From contig OX638329.1 of NCBI GenBank assembly GCA_951812755.1, positions 6,466,188-6,530,187 on the forward strand: DNA of 64,000 bases. The letters are read 5' to 3'. Both the position numbers and the translations under genes were made by a program. This stretch comes from an uncultured Latescibacterota bacterium (lineage in GTDB: Bacteria; Latescibacterota; UBA2968). A model generated the notes under the pieces. That model did not search any database. It was not told the origin of the DNA and saw only the letters and a program-made list of their open reading frames with translations. Below, piece by piece: positions 42,226-50,563 of this stretch; position 1 is the first letter of the stretch, and each line of letters begins with the position of its first letter.

Positions 42226-42465
42226 TCACGAAATTCGACTTTGAATATGCGGTTGAATTTCATCGTATTCCGGAAAGCGTTTCTCCTTGAGTTTGGAGAA
42301 CACCAGTTCGCCATCAACCGTAACCTCAAAGCGACCACCGCTGGACGGAATCAGGGTAATAGCTTCGATATCCTGCTTAAACGCATTGACAATTTGATCC
42401 GTCATCCCGACGGATTGTGGTTCATAGCCTCAAGATGCACAATATTCAATTTCTACTCGGGCCAT
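42226..42465 (-). CDS. SelW/Rdx-family selenoprotein, Sec at codon 12
   Basis: A 79-residue thioredoxin-like protein with an in-frame TGA at 42430-42432. The sequence MARVEIEYC9-A-S-U12-GYEPQ has the C-x-x-U redox motif and the GY.P that follows it in SelW. The rest, DQIVNAFKQDIEAITLIPSS then GRFEVTVDGELVFSK and FPEYDEI, fits the Rdx family, including the small GGxFEVxxDG beta hairpin. A hairpin begins 15 nt after the TGA. AAGGAGG precedes ATG 42465. A second in-frame ATG (42537) with its own AAGGAGG would add 24 residues (MAKITGLFHKVVHSFFTLF...). The family handles thiol redox, with partner unknown. Confidence 0.88.
42397..42415 (-). promoter_or_regulatory. bSECIS hairpin of the SelW-like gene
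   Basis: ATCCGTC and GACGGAT form a perfect 7-bp stem around the loop GGGAT. The stem starts 15 nt and the loop G residues 22-24 nt after the TGA, nearly the same as in the peroxiredoxin gene. Confidence 0.78.
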
Positions 42466-42555
42466 GTGACGCCTCCTTCTGAAAAGAGTGAAAAAAGAGT
42501 GAACGACCTTATGAAAGAGGCCGGTGATCTTCGCCATAGAATGCCTCCTTCCAAC

Positions 42556-43314
42556 TTAAAAAATAACCTGTCTAAAAAATACACCCGTGCGTTTGGGTAA
42601 AAAAGACGCGAGATCTTCGAGATCGAGATCCACGCCCAATTCCCTCGCCGCATGGCGGATGTTGTCCCAGCAGTCCGCACAGCCATCCCCGGCGAGCAAC
42701 CTATCGACTTTCCTCGAAAAATCTCTCGCCTCTCCGCGATCCATAGGGAAAGGATAATCAGCCGTGCGGAAAAAGTCACCAACAAAATCATAGTGCCGCC
42801 GACGTTCTTGAGCAAAATCTGCATCCTTGCGATGTACAGAGAGCCATTCTGCCGCGCGAATGAGATGATATCCAAAATATGCCATTGCCGGATTGGAAAT
42901 CCGCGCCTTGTTGTGCCTAAGACTCGCCACATGCACACTGCGAATAACCGGACCGGGCCAATAAATATCTTTGCGATACCGCTCTGTGCGGCGGTCATAG
43001 CCAAAGCCATCGAGTACAAAACCACTCGTCGAGCGAATCGTCAGCGCCAATCGCTTTTGCGAAAACCGATCGGGCTGCCGCATCAGAGCCTCACGCGTAA
43101 AATCGGGAATGCCAAATAGCGCACTATATGCATAACAGAATGCGACATAAGCATGTGATACCGGCAACCAGAACAAATCGCCGAGACGCCGGGACAGAGC
43201 ATCGTATTTCTCATCCAGAAAAAACCGCCCGTCGGACAGCGCATCCGCCACACACACGGGTTCTGTTGAAAACCCATCGACAAGTGCCTGGATAATATCG
43301 CGGTTATTTTTCAT
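42556..43314 (-). CDS. Hypothetical cytoplasmic protein
   Basis: A 252-residue protein without signal or membrane helix, not recognised. It has an Arg-rich middle (FGYDRRTERYRKDIYW), a helical HLIRAAEWLSVHRKDADF region and a GDGCADCWDNIRH segment with two close cysteines. It begins three bases after the GWxTD gene, so the two are probably cotranscribed. Confidence 0.6.
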   Translation of the reverse strand: MKNNRDIIQALVDGFSTEPVCVADALSDGRFFLDEKYDALSRRLGDLFWLPVSHAYVAFCYAYSALFGIPDFTREALMRQPDRFSQKRLALTIRSTSGFVLDGFGYDRRTERYRKDIYWPGPVIRSVHVASLRHNKARISNPAMAYFGYHLIRAAEWLSVHRKDADFAQERRRHYDFVGDFFRTADYPFPMDRGEARDFSRKVDRLLAGDGCADCWDNIRHAARELGVDLDLEDLASFLPKRTGVFFRQVIF

Positions 43315-43317
43315 ACA

Positions 43318-45792
43318 TCATTTCCGTAGCGAATCTGGTGACACCTCTATATTGAACACAGCCTGTCGCCTCACACGTTGTCCTGAATTTAAATCATCAA
43401 TGGCTACTTCCACCATCTTGAGACCAGGCTTTAGAGATTCTGTCTCCAATGCGAAGAAAACGGGCTCATACATCGCATTCACAATCCGTTCATAGCTAAT
43501 CGTAAATTCCGGTTTTTTTGCGCCAGCAAACAACCGTCTCAATCCACCGATTACCACACTTGCTACCGTCGTGCTTCCTGCCACATTGGGGTGAATTGTA
43601 TATGTCACTCGATATTTCGCCTGACCAAACTCATTTAACTTCAGGTTGTACACTTCGTAATACAAGTTTGCATCTTGAGGCAGATTAAAACTCCTTGTGG
43701 GAGAAGGTATCACCACAAGCTCACCTTTTGTAAACTTTGAGGTCTGTGAGGTCTGTGAGGTCTGTGAGGTATCAGATATATTATAGGCCATTTCGATTTC
43801 ACTAACTGCCAATGAGTCTTCAAATGTTGGGATTTCCACCTGCTGTCGATACATACCCCACCGGCCAGATACGCGATCTGCTAACTTTACACCCAGGGTG
43901 TAATGACCAGGCGGAACATCCAGAGATGCCAATTCTACAAACAATCCCCCGCCTTGATCCTTTGCCACTTCACCTTCAAAGACAAGCTCATCCTTTTTGC
44001 GATAGATTGAGTCTCCTTTGACATCAGCCAGAACAATGGTTCTTTCTATTGTCATACGAACAACCTGGTCATCTACATTTTCTAAACTAATTTGCTCTGG
44101 CGGAATACCAAAATAAACTTCCAGTGAAGATCGTTCATTTTCTCCACGAAAACTCACCGCATCATAATAAAATTCTAATAGTTTAACACCTGGAGGAATA
44201 TCAAAATACTCAGGCAACTCCGAAACTGTTTGCATGAGTTGGTATGAAGGAGAATTCAAAGAGGCATGCATCGCCAAAGACGCATGCCAAATCGTATTTG
44301 GTTGAAGCGGAAAATCCCAACTGCCACTCATATACCGATCAGTAAATACAAACTCCAATCCATCACCAATATTCAGATATACCCAGGATTCCCAGGGCAC
44401 CGTGGTTGCCCCTTCAGGAGAACGTTCAATTGGAACAACAGGCTCGATACCTCGCCACAGTCCTGGAGGAATATTGAGATGCACTGTTCTAAAGGACCCT
44501 TTAACTTCCCATAACCACTCGCTCAGAGGTATTCGATCTAAGTCAATTTCAATTTCCTCCCCATCCTCATCATATTCAATCATTGATGGCGTTCCAGGTG
44601 TCCACGATTTACCCGGCATCACCTGAGGCAATGAATATCGACTCGGTTCTTGTGCTTTATATGCAAAAGTGCGACCAAATAATTCATCTATTTTACGCAT
44701 TTTAAAATTCTGAACTGCCACACCTGGTATCGGATTTTCGCTTCCAGACCTGGACCTGTAATCAGGCTCTCCATACCGAATATAGACCTCGCCACGTCTA
44801 TCCCACGGCTGATCCTTGCGACCAAAGAATGTACGAGCATACCACACACGTCGATGATGTTCCATCTGCCGGGCATCTCCGCCCAACATCAAAGCACCCT
44901 CGCGACTTTCCCAAAAGCGGGTTAAAAAAGCTTCGCGCTCATCCTCTGAGATGGATTTCAGTGCCTCCAGTTCAGCATTCGTAGCGATAAGCGATAGATC
45001 ATTATAATATGCACGTTCATCCTCAGAAACACCTTGCAAATATTCTTCAAATATGATCAAGCTGCGCTCTGCATCACCTCGAGAAGCGTACCCTTGCGCT
45101 ATCAATGGCATCCATCTCAAATCATCCGAAAAACGCTCCCTGGCTTCAGCACTTATCTTCAGGACTTCATCGTAGCGATGATTTTCAAGATGCGATAACG
45201 CCAGGTGATAATATCCCATCGGATCGTCTGGAAAACGGGCGATGTACTGTTCGCAGACGTCTATTAGCTCCTGCTCATAATTTGGCTGAGCTTGCTCATA
45301 CCATAAAATTAATTCGCGATATCCCGGGGCATAGTTTGAATCCATTTCGATAACTCGGCGCAATGCTCTCTCTGCATCCATGTTACCCGATCTGACGTGC
45401 AATAACGCAATCTGCATCTGGGCTTCAAGATATGCAGGATCTACACCTAAAGCTTGACGAAAAGCTACAAATGCCTTTTGAGCCATTTTTTGGTCCATTA
45501 CATAAGCTTTTCCCAACCCGGTGTATGCTTCAGCGGACTTTGTATATCGCACACCTTTTTCGAAAGCCTTCTTGGCATCAGCTAATCGCTCTTCACTCAG
45601 ATATATATAACCGAGCTTTGTCCAGGCATCGCCATTTTTTGGTTCTTGTTTTACCACACGCTCCATCACATGCAAAGAATCGATTTCACTTGCATGCGTT
45701 CTTATCCCAAAAATCAATATCCAGCACAAACACAGCACACAACAACCATCAACACTGCGTCGCCGTATCAATAATCTTGCGAACATGATCAT
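43318..45792 (-). CDS. TPR and GWxTD-domain secreted protein, second paralogue
   Basis: The 824-residue protein matches the 9616-12183 protein in order: signal segment (GCCVLCLCWILIFGIRTHAS), TPR units over about residues 45-240, FWESREG, RRGEVYIRYGEPDYRSRSG, and a shared C-terminal beta region (LVVIPSPTRSFNLPQDANLY). A 9-bp tandem repeat at 43739-43772 encodes TSQ three times plus TS. The start lies inside the preceding HEPN gene by 44 bases. ATG 45786 is an alternative. Confidence 0.78.
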   Translation of the reverse strand: MIMFARLLIRRRSVDGCCVLCLCWILIFGIRTHASEIDSLHVMERVVKQEPKNGDAWTKLGYIYLSEERLADAKKAFEKGVRYTKSAEAYTGLGKAYVMDQKMAQKAFVAFRQALGVDPAYLEAQMQIALLHVRSGNMDAERALRRVIEMDSNYAPGYRELILWYEQAQPNYEQELIDVCEQYIARFPDDPMGYYHLALSHLENHRYDEVLKISAEARERFSDDLRWMPLIAQGYASRGDAERSLIIFEEYLQGVSEDERAYYNDLSLIATNAELEALKSISEDEREAFLTRFWESREGALMLGGDARQMEHHRRVWYARTFFGRKDQPWDRRGEVYIRYGEPDYRSRSGSENPIPGVAVQNFKMRKIDELFGRTFAYKAQEPSRYSLPQVMPGKSWTPGTPSMIEYDEDGEEIEIDLDRIPLSEWLWEVKGSFRTVHLNIPPGLWRGIEPVVPIERSPEGATTVPWESWVYLNIGDGLEFVFTDRYMSGSWDFPLQPNTIWHASLAMHASLNSPSYQLMQTVSELPEYFDIPPGVKLLEFYYDAVSFRGENERSSLEVYFGIPPEQISLENVDDQVVRMTIERTIVLADVKGDSIYRKKDELVFEGEVAKDQGGGLFVELASLDVPPGHYTLGVKLADRVSGRWGMYRQQVEIPTFEDSLAVSEIEMAYNISDTSQTSQTSQTSKFTKGELVVIPSPTRSFNLPQDANLYYEVYNLKLNEFGQAKYRVTYTIHPNVAGSTTVASVVIGGLRRLFAGAKKPEFTISYERIVNAMYEPVFFALETESLKPGLKMVEVAIDDLNSGQRVRRQAVFNIEVSPDSLRK

Positions 45793-46147
45793 AGAGCCTT
45801 TGTGATTTTTCTAACGCATCAGAACGGTCTATAGGGTCATCAGTCATTTCAGCGACATCGTATCGAAACGTAACAGCATAGGCTGTATATTCAACCAGAT
45901 CCCAAAATGACTCGACATCACATCCATTCTCTTTGAGAATCGCAAGCAATCTTGCGAGATTGTGGATGAATGGAAACTCCACGTCAATAGCGATAATCCA
46001 GGCTTTTAGTGATTTCGCTATCGTCTGCTGAACATGAAAACCAAAAATTTCATCATAAAATACTGTCGCATCATCCATGCCTTTTAATGCACGCAAATTT
46101 TTTTCCGCCATCGAAAGCATAGCACGCGCCTCATCAACCTCGTTCAT
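45749..46147 (-). CDS. HEPN-domain protein next to a broken MNT gene
   Basis: A 132-residue helical protein: EARAMLSMAEKNLRALKG, GFHVQQTIAKSLKAWIIA and FPFIHNLARLLAILKENG follow the HEPN pattern. It overlaps the end of a frameshifted MNT gene, as in the intact pair at 41245-41962. If the MNT protein is inactive, this potential toxin lacks its usual partner. Confidence 0.72.
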   Translation of the reverse strand: MNEVDEARAMLSMAEKNLRALKGMDDATVFYDEIFGFHVQQTIAKSLKAWIIAIDVEFPFIHNLARLLAILKENGCDVESFWDLVEYTAYAVTFRYDVAEMTDDPIDRSDALEKSQRLYDHVRKIIDTATQC

Positions 46148-46477
46148 AGAGTACTATTCCTTCTTTCAAGGCATGGGCAATGACATGACCGGATAATTTC
46201 CCCAATCTTTCAACCTCATCAGGGGCATAGATCAAAAAATCTTGTGAAACAGGCGTATGTGCAAATCTTATCAAGAGTTTTGCCATCTGCTCTGCTTTCG
46301 GCGAGCATTTTCACCTGTAAATGGTTAATCTTGAATCAGAAGAAAATCGAGATCGGAATCTTCATGGCCTTCGCCCCGAGCTTGCGAACCAAAAAGAATA
46401 ATCTGCACGGGATCGACTTCATCCACAATGGCCTTGACCATTTCCGCAATCATGTCTTCCGTAGCAACAACTGCCAT
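46134..46477 (-). pseudogene. Frameshifted MNT nucleotidyltransferase
   Basis: The first frame (ATG 46477 to TAA 46325) has VQIILFGSQARGEGHEDSDL then DFLLIQD, the complete pol-beta-like signature. The rest of the family sequence, MAKLLIRFAHTPVSQDFLIY then APDEVERLGKLSG, continues in another frame to a stop at 46134. An indel between about 46280 and 46325 explains this. The catalytic strand survives but the C-terminal half is separated. Confidence 0.68.
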
Positions 46478-46551
46478 ACTGTCCTCACATTTTTTTTTAG
46501 TCTATATCTGAATGAGGGTATGTTCATAATCAAATTTAATAACTGACGTGA

Positions 46552-46871
46552 CGCAAAAACCACCGCAGCAGCCACCTGGTCACGCGGTACATATCTTTCA
46601 CATGACCACTCATTCATAGCTCAAAATGTACCCTTTCGTATCCGAAATTGTGCTGTACTGCCCCCCGCTTCAACAAGCGAGCCTTAAATTCAGGTTGTGA
46701 ACAAGTGTGCAATACAGCATATTTAAAGCACAATACGATGTTTAGGTGTCTGCCAACGCAAATTATTGCTCACTTTCTGGAGGATTACCATTTTTTGGCC
46801 TCCCATTTGCTTTGTGTCTGACTGTTGCGCGTGTCCCACGCACTCACCACATCAGACGCGAGGCATCTCAC
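46552..46871 (+). repeat. Conserved leader of Rpn copy 3
   Basis: Homologous to 31385-31677 and 33733-34032, with an insertion of about 30 bp near 46660-46690. No family D hairpin precedes this copy. Confidence 0.6.
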
Positions 46872-47276
46872 ATGGCATCTGAGGCGTGGTTACTTCAGTG
46901 TATTCACACGGCTCGGACGCGCCCCATCGCTCGGTCACCCAAAGCTGATTATCTCGCTGGAATGGTGGCGTTGAGCGAGTTGGTATATGATTCTGAAACC
47001 ATTTCTGCTGTTACTTTTCAGGAGGACATCATGGATATCATCCGCGAATCATCCCTTATTCAATACTTTAAGCAAGAAGGCATTGAGCAGGGGGGTAGGC
47101 AACGCGCTATTGAAGATATCCTCGAAGTGTTGGAGATCCGATTTGATATGCCTGAGACACACCCACTATCTACTCGCATTGCCAGCATTGACGATTTACA
47201 ACACCTCAAGCAGTTGCACCGTGCGGCGATACAGGTGTCCAATCTCGAAGCATTTCAGCGCATATTAGATGCGTGA
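46872..47276 (+). pseudogene. Rpn-family gene, copy 3, with internal deletion
   Basis: A 134-residue frame keeps the initiating ATG-GC and then jumps directly to SEAWLLQCIHTARTRP, so about 160 residues with the whole nuclease core are missing. The C-terminal part is complete (GRQRAIEDILEVLEIRFDMP, ending LEAFQRILDA), with the internal GGAGG-ATG at 47031. It cannot be a nuclease. It may still make the C-terminal product, which in related systems blocks the nuclease. Confidence 0.65.
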
Positions 47277-47324
47277 CTGATTTCCCAATACATGACGAGA
47301 TATAGGGACACCGCGTAACATCAG

Positions 47325-47510
47325 TTAATAAATTTGACCCTCGCACACACCCTCTGATTCTTTGGGATCAGCAAATTTGTATTCGCCAGATCGCCTGATC
47401 TCTTTCTCTATCTTCTGGTAATGGGCGACCAATCGACCGATATCGTGTCCAAATCTCGCTGAAATTTCATGTCGGATTCTGCGAATTTCATTAATCTCGT
47501 TGTCTGTCAT
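47325..47510 (-). CDS. Small hypothetical protein, antitoxin-like
   Basis: A 61-residue protein, TDNEINEIRRIRHEISARFG then HDIGRLVAHYQKIEKE, of a type often found alone near toxin-antitoxin genes. The function is not established. Confidence 0.55.
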   Translation of the reverse strand: MTDNEINEIRRIRHEISARFGHDIGRLVAHYQKIEKEIRRSGEYKFADPKESEGVCEGQIY

Positions 47511-47754
47511 TTTAATGGGATTATATACTAAAGTAACAAAATCTCAAGTAAGAACAGCGCAAAAATACCAGTTTCAGACGAACAATATCCATCAACTTTA
47601 AGTTTCTACCTTTATCAATCCCATTTTTTTCGCCACACGCTCAAAAATATCTTTGCGACACATAAACCATTCTGGTATCTGAAGTTTTTCTCGGCGGTGT
47701 TGTCAAACAGAATAAGACCAAGCCAGAGAAAGGGCACTCTGCCTCAGCTTAAAT
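47511..47754 (-). other. Intergenic region with a degenerate gene end
   Basis: On the minus strand a broken frame contains LILFDNTAEK and, one frame over, LQIPEWFMCRKDIFERVAKK before a stop near 47609. This looks like the end of a decayed gene, family unknown. Nothing else is seen. Confidence 0.35.
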
Positions 47755-48450
47755 TCATTCTGATATAGGAGATGAGATAAAAGCAAGGAATCCCTTAGCC
47801 ATTTCAGTCGTGCGTGAATCGAACATCCCCGGAACGGTCATTGTAATGTGAAGAGAATCAATGCTCATCAAACCCCTATAATACAAGTCCCTTACAACCT
47901 GATCGTAGAAATCTCGCCGTCCACGCAGTTCCTCAAATGTGGATGCCAGAAGAATAGCTGGACTACCACCCTGCCAGTTCGGATAACTGATATTATGCTG
48001 ACTTCCCCAAGTTCTAGGGTCATCAAAGAAGTGAAGCACCCTCAAATGCCAAGGTGTAAGTTCATTGATAAAATTGAGGAATATTAACTGTCTGTCATCC
48101 TCTGGGGCTCCAGGCATTGCGGCATTCAATACAGCATTGCGAAGTGCTTCCAGTTTTTCCTGTTGATGATTGCGGATAGCAGCCTGAGTTGCGTGCATCA
48201 TAGTAGTGATAAATGTCTCGTTTTGAGAAAGATCCTTTACCCGGAACCCATCAACTACCTCCTCCAGTGACTTGAGTCTTTCGGCAATATCGTCAAGCCA
48301 TTGATTGCGCCGCCGCTCCAGAGGTGGCGCAATCATAGAGAACAGTTCGGCAACTGCTCCACCAATACCAGGGACACTAGCTATGCCTGCTTTTACTAGG
48401 GTGTGGACTATATCCCGTTTTTCGAGTTCAGGTCTCTCTAAATCAGCCAT
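47755..48450 (-). CDS. Hypothetical protein with an N-terminal hydrophobic helix
   Basis: A 231-residue protein not assigned to a family. VKAGIASVPGIGGAVAELFS is a glycine-rich amphipathic or membrane helix, followed by PPLERRRNQWLDDIAERLK and a helical domain. Such glycine-zipper starts are common in membrane-acting conflict proteins, but there is no direct evidence here. It stands alone. Confidence 0.55.
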   Translation of the reverse strand: MADLERPELEKRDIVHTLVKAGIASVPGIGGAVAELFSMIAPPLERRRNQWLDDIAERLKSLEEVVDGFRVKDLSQNETFITTMMHATQAAIRNHQQEKLEALRNAVLNAAMPGAPEDDRQLIFLNFINELTPWHLRVLHFFDDPRTWGSQHNISYPNWQGGSPAILLASTFEELRGRRDFYDQVVRDLYYRGLMSIDSLHITMTVPGMFDSRTTEMAKGFLAFISSPISE

Positions 48451-48485
48451 AATTTCATCAATCTATGTAGATCATTATATTTTGG

Positions 48486-48683
48486 TTAGGGGTAACCCGA
48501 TGTTGCACCTTCCAATTTCAGAAAAAACAGCCATCCTTTGACAGATGGCGTTTTGATCAAAACAAAACTCGCCATATAAGCAACAAAATAGCCATAACCC
48601 TTATCAGAATGTCGCCGGGTAGGGGCCGATTGTCCAAACTTTAGTAAAATTAGAAAATTCTCATTTGCATACAGGTCAACCAT
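48486..48683 (-). pseudogene. Truncated DUF5615 toxin
   Basis: The frame starts MVDLYANENF, the opening of DUF5615 proteins, then continues with unrelated sequence (LILLKFGQSAPTRRHSDKG) to a stop. The start overlaps the DUF433 stop as in intact pairs. Most of the toxin gene has been lost. Confidence 0.5.
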
Positions 48684-48930
48684 GCGCCGATATTTCCTGT
48701 TCTTGAATATCGCGGTCAATTTCTGCGCGGTGCGCTTCGTAGTATTCCCGCACGAGATTCAGGTGATCAACAGTAAGTGCGGGATAAGCCTGTATCATCT
48801 CTTCATCAGTCGCCCCCTGCTGAAGAAAACTGATAAGCGTCCAAACGGGAATGCGCGTGTCGCCCACACATACCCTGCCGCCGCAAACACCGGACGTTTT
48901 CTGAATTTTAAGTGAAACTAAGGATAGCAT
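48676..48930 (-). CDS. DUF433 antitoxin, partner truncated
   Basis: The 84-residue product has CGGRVCVGDTRIPVWTLISF, then GATDEEMIQAYPALTVDHLN and YYEAHRAEIDRDIQE, the VapB45-like DUF433 pattern. The adjacent toxin gene is cut after about ten codons, so this is an orphan antitoxin. Confidence 0.75.
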   Translation of the reverse strand: MLSLVSLKIQKTSGVCGGRVCVGDTRIPVWTLISFLQQGATDEEMIQAYPALTVDHLNLVREYYEAHRAEIDRDIQEQEISAHG

Positions 48931-49027
48931 GGATCTTGTGTTTTAAATCTGGTTTTGCGCGTTCCATTGGAGCGACTGGATGTCCCTGGAAATTTATTGT
49001 GCATAATGAATTTACCTGTCAATCCGG

Positions 49028-49465
49028 TCAGTAAAGGAGATTGTTTTTAAAATGGGTCAGAACGATGCGCCAAAGACGGTCGCAGTTTTCTTTAGATGCT
49101 TTCATTTCCCTTTCTATATCTAAATCCGTTTTCAATCTTATGTTAAGCCTTGATTTTTCAGTAGCTGACTTAAAATCGTAGTCCTTTTTACGAACAACGA
49201 TATTTTTTACCCTACCCTTAATCGTAAAGATGTCTATCTGGTCATTTTCAATAAAGTGCGCCTCAATAGCATAACCTAAATCAGTAGTAAAAAACCAGAT
49301 GCTTTGGGGCGTCCTGACGCCATCATCCAGGTATTCACTTACAAACACATCCTCAATCCCCGCCGGTGACATTTGGTCGGCCACGCGATATAGTTCTTCA
49401 GTGCGGTCAAGGTAAGGACGACGCATCCCCAACGATTCTAAGTACTCGGTAAATTCCTTTTTCAT
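49028..49465 (-). CDS. Unknown partner of the RelA/SpoT-domain protein
   Basis: A 145-residue soluble protein. Segments include YLESLGMRRPYLDRTEELYR, SIWFFTTDLGYAIEAHF and IDIFTIKGRVKNIVVRKKDY. No family is recognised. Its ATG overlaps the stop of the RelA/SpoT-domain gene by four bases, so the two are made together. By analogy with toxSAS modules it could be the antitoxin, which is inference. Confidence 0.55.
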   Translation of the reverse strand: MKKEFTEYLESLGMRRPYLDRTEELYRVADQMSPAGIEDVFVSEYLDDGVRTPQSIWFFTTDLGYAIEAHFIENDQIDIFTIKGRVKNIVVRKKDYDFKSATEKSRLNIRLKTDLDIEREMKASKENCDRLWRIVLTHFKNNLLY

Positions 49466-50238
49466 AATGCCTCCTCCTTGTGTTTTTCTCTAATATCAAC
49501 AATCATCCCTTCCACATAATGGATAATATGGCCCAAATAGTTGACAGCAAATTCGTCGCTTTTGTAATTCCATTGCCACATCTCATCATCAGGGTCTAAT
49601 GCTGTCTTTCTCCTGTCTTCGTAGTATCTGTGTAGCAGGTTTCTCAGGACTTCCTGCAACTGCGTAGATATTTGAATTTCAATAGATACATTCACAACCT
49701 CTGTATCCCAATCTTCATTAGAGATCTCGAAATCTTGACAGAGATTTAAGTGTGCAGCATAGTATCCTTCCGCTCTCGCTTCATAAGAGTATTCCACATT
49801 TGCCCCGTCCTGGTCACAAAATTCACGAACTGCCTGTACAAGATACTTGACGCCATCCAGAAATTTCACGAGCACCAGACATCTGACAATATCATTGATT
49901 CTGGAGAACGATCTTTGAGGAATGTACCATCCTTCTTCCGGAGGGTCAGGCCAATTCGGATTGCTTATGATGTTTAGCCGGTATGTCTTTTCCAAAAATG
50001 AATGAAAAGGTTTGATCAATAATTCTGGTTCTTCTTCCGGTGCCATCAGCAGGTTATAACCTGTCTCATTTGCATAGGTCTGGTTGAATTCCTGTAATTG
50101 AGCAACGAATTTTTGCCAGATTTCAGATGTTTGAAAATCTTGCCGTATCTTATTGGCTACAAAATTGTAGTGATTTTCGGTTCGCGTATCAATTGACACC
50201 TGCTGGTTTTCTCTTAGCCATCTTCGATATTCCTGCAT
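49462..50238 (-). CDS. RelA/SpoT-domain protein, possible toxSAS-like toxin
   Basis: The 258-residue protein has the elements of a RelA/SpoT nucleotidyltransferase domain: RINDIVRCLVLVKFLDGVKY (the D-I-x-G-x-R-like strand), EGYYAAHLNL (the GYRSLHL-like element) and VSIEIQISTQLQEVL (the EIQIRT element), then LHRYYEDRR. It lacks HD and regulatory domains. Stand-alone members make alarmones or, in toxSAS, modify tRNA or make toxic nucleotides. Start ATG 50238 (MQEYRRWLRENQQ) is chosen; 50277 or GTG 50301 would extend into a DUF433 remnant. Confidence 0.68.
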   Translation of the reverse strand: MQEYRRWLRENQQVSIDTRTENHYNFVANKIRQDFQTSEIWQKFVAQLQEFNQTYANETGYNLLMAPEEEPELLIKPFHSFLEKTYRLNIISNPNWPDPPEEGWYIPQRSFSRINDIVRCLVLVKFLDGVKYLVQAVREFCDQDGANVEYSYEARAEGYYAAHLNLCQDFEISNEDWDTEVVNVSIEIQISTQLQEVLRNLLHRYYEDRRKTALDPDDEMWQWNYKSDEFAVNYLGHIIHYVEGMIVDIREKHKEEAL

Positions 50239-50504
50239 TGATTCTGGTTTCCCATTCTCCACAAAAGCCCCTTTCATCAATATCGCAGTCGATTTCTGCA
50301 CAGTGTGCCTCGTAACAAGACAAGCCTCTCAAATCATACTCAGAATTGCATCTTCTTTCAAGTGCTTTTCTAACTTTGCGCTCAAATTTCCGGCTTTTGA
50401 GACCAGCGGCACAACGAATGCCCAAAGAATCTTCTTTGCGCTTGACGGGTGCATGGAAGGCGCGTAGATTTTGGCCTATTGTGCGTCGCATTGAAAAACC
50501 GTCA
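50239..50504 (-). other. Decayed DUF433 remnant
   Basis: A frame here reads EYDLRGLSCYEAHCAEIDCD then IDERGFCGEW, which matches the end of the DUF433 protein at 48676 (YYEAHRAEIDRDIQE). The upstream part, SRKFERKVRKALERRCN, is unrelated. This is a fragment, not a working gene. Confidence 0.45.
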
Positions 50505-50537
50505 CCTGGATCGCGGCTACAATCATGCCGCGATGAC
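50505..50537. repeat. Family B palindromic repeat, copy 4
   Basis: CCTGGATCGCGGCTACAATC then ATGCCGCGATGAC, about 25 bases before the carboxypeptidase gene. Confidence 0.6.
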
Positions 50538-50563
50538 AATCAAATGACAAACAAGGAGCAAAA

